Part shown: positions 27,613-27,925 of the stretch, piece after piece
Layout of the letters: each line of letters starts with the position of its first letter
How positions within the stretch are numbered: position 1 is the first letter of the stretch
IMG/VR virus record: IMGVR_UViG_3300009314_000072
Location: 1 to 27,925 of that record
Source of the DNA: a virus
Reading direction: 5' to 3' (one strand)
Length of the DNA stretch: 27,925 nt
Position numbers and translations under genes: made by a program
Notes under the pieces: model-generated
What the model saw: the letters and a program-made list of their open reading frames with translations, nothing else
The model's database searches: none
What the model was told of the DNA's origin: nothing

Positions 27613-27925
27613 TAAACCATTGTATTCTTATCTGATTTGCAATTTGTGCTATCATAACTGGTGGAACTGACATTCCTATAATATAGATCGCTTTTTGCTT
27701 CAAAAAATTATAATCTAAACAAAATGTAGAAGCAAGCAACAAAGTTTTAGTACTTAAAAAATGATTTACATCAATAAAATATCTATTTATTGTTGCTATA
27801 GTAGAAAGCACTTTTCTTTTGTCACAAAGAACATCTCCATAACGAGAATAACTATATTTTTGAGAATTCTTCAACTCAAGAAAATCATTTTCAATTATAT
27901 CATCCAAAACTATTTCTTTTTCATT
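27593..27925 (-). CDS. DNA cytosine-C5 methyltransferase, C-terminal part (cut by window edge)
   Basis: The open frame enters from the window edge and ends at 27593, giving about 110 residues. The C-terminal segment YIIGMSVPPVMIAQIANQIR is motif X of C5 methyltransferases (G-x-SVPP), preceded by a region that fits the end of a target-recognition domain. The catalytic Cys and the AdoMet motifs lie beyond the window. The stop overlaps the next start (ATGA) and lies in the 33-bp repeat. Assignment rests on motif X and the adjacent complete paralogue. Confidence 0.8.
   Translation of the reverse strand, partial: NEKEIVLDDIIENDFLELKNSQKYSYSRYGDVLCDKRKVLSTIATINRYFIDVNHFLSTKTLLLASTFCLDYNFLKQKAIYIIGMSVPPVMIAQIANQIRIQWFNKMEDK

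Noticed and set aside
1-27925. Plus-strand genes.
   Set aside because: All longer plus-strand frames are Phe/Ser/Leu/His-rich mirrors of minus-strand genes, lack Shine-Dalgarno sites and show no recognisable domains.
1-27925. CRISPR array, insertion sequence or integrase/attachment site.
   Set aside because: No regularly spaced repeats, transposase or integrase motifs were seen. The only notable direct repeat is the 33-bp pair at 26751 and 27580.

Overview
The window is a piece of an AT-rich genome of a tailed double-stranded DNA bacteriophage (or a prophage of one). The evidence is a large terminase subunit, a candidate small terminase subunit, tail-fibre-type proteins, and a phage-style replication and recombination set in one long block. 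Every gene I can support is on the minus strand, so transcription runs from position 27925 towards position 1. Coding density is extreme. Most junctions are ATGA, TAATG or TGATG overlaps, Shine-Dalgarno sites (AGGAG/GGAGG) lie inside the preceding gene, and no stretch over 300 bases lacks a gene. The host cannot be named from the sequence.

Layout in the direction of transcription. (1) 27925-26764: two tandem cytosine-C5 methyltransferases, the first cut by the window edge, with a 36-residue gene between them. The complete methyltransferase cassette is bracketed by a perfect 33-bp direct repeat. (2) 26767-18339: replisome genes. These are a divergent beta-clamp-like protein, a canonical beta clamp, a helicase-methyltransferase fusion, a MazG-like protein, a DNA polymerase I with a uracil-DNA-glycosylase domain at its N terminus, and a clamp loader. 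(3) 18342-15763: two small basic or hypothetical genes, a small helix-turn-helix protein, a possible recombination mediator (UvsY-like), a gp32-like ssDNA-binding protein and a DIP1984-like protein. (4) 15758-15386: a degenerate tRNA-like element and a small ORF. (5) 15385-8894: RecA/UvsX, a RuvC-like resolvase, a Rad50/SbcC split over two genes, Mre11/SbcD, a second metallophosphoesterase and small zinc-ribbon and coiled-coil genes. (6) 8891-2908: about 25 very small genes (membrane peptides, zinc-finger peptides, a KTSC protein, a VanZ/DUF2279-like protein) with the putative TerS in the middle and TerL at the end. (7) 1601-1: a small basic protein and three tail-fibre or baseplate-type genes, the last truncated by the window edge.

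Together these genes would copy phage DNA (polymerase, clamps, loader, SSB), recombine and process ends (RecA, possible mediator, Mre11/Rad50 halves, RuvC), modify it (two C5 methyltransferases and one SPPF-type methyltransferase) and package it. No primase, DnaB-type helicase, portal or capsid gene is in the window. The points most worth a second look are the UDG-exonuclease-polymerase fusion, the paired clamps, the split Rad50, the repeat-flanked methyltransferase, an identical promoter-like motif (TTTACT-N17-TATATT) in two of the few real gaps, a conserved-looking gene interrupted by an in-frame TAA, and a tRNA-like element without U33.
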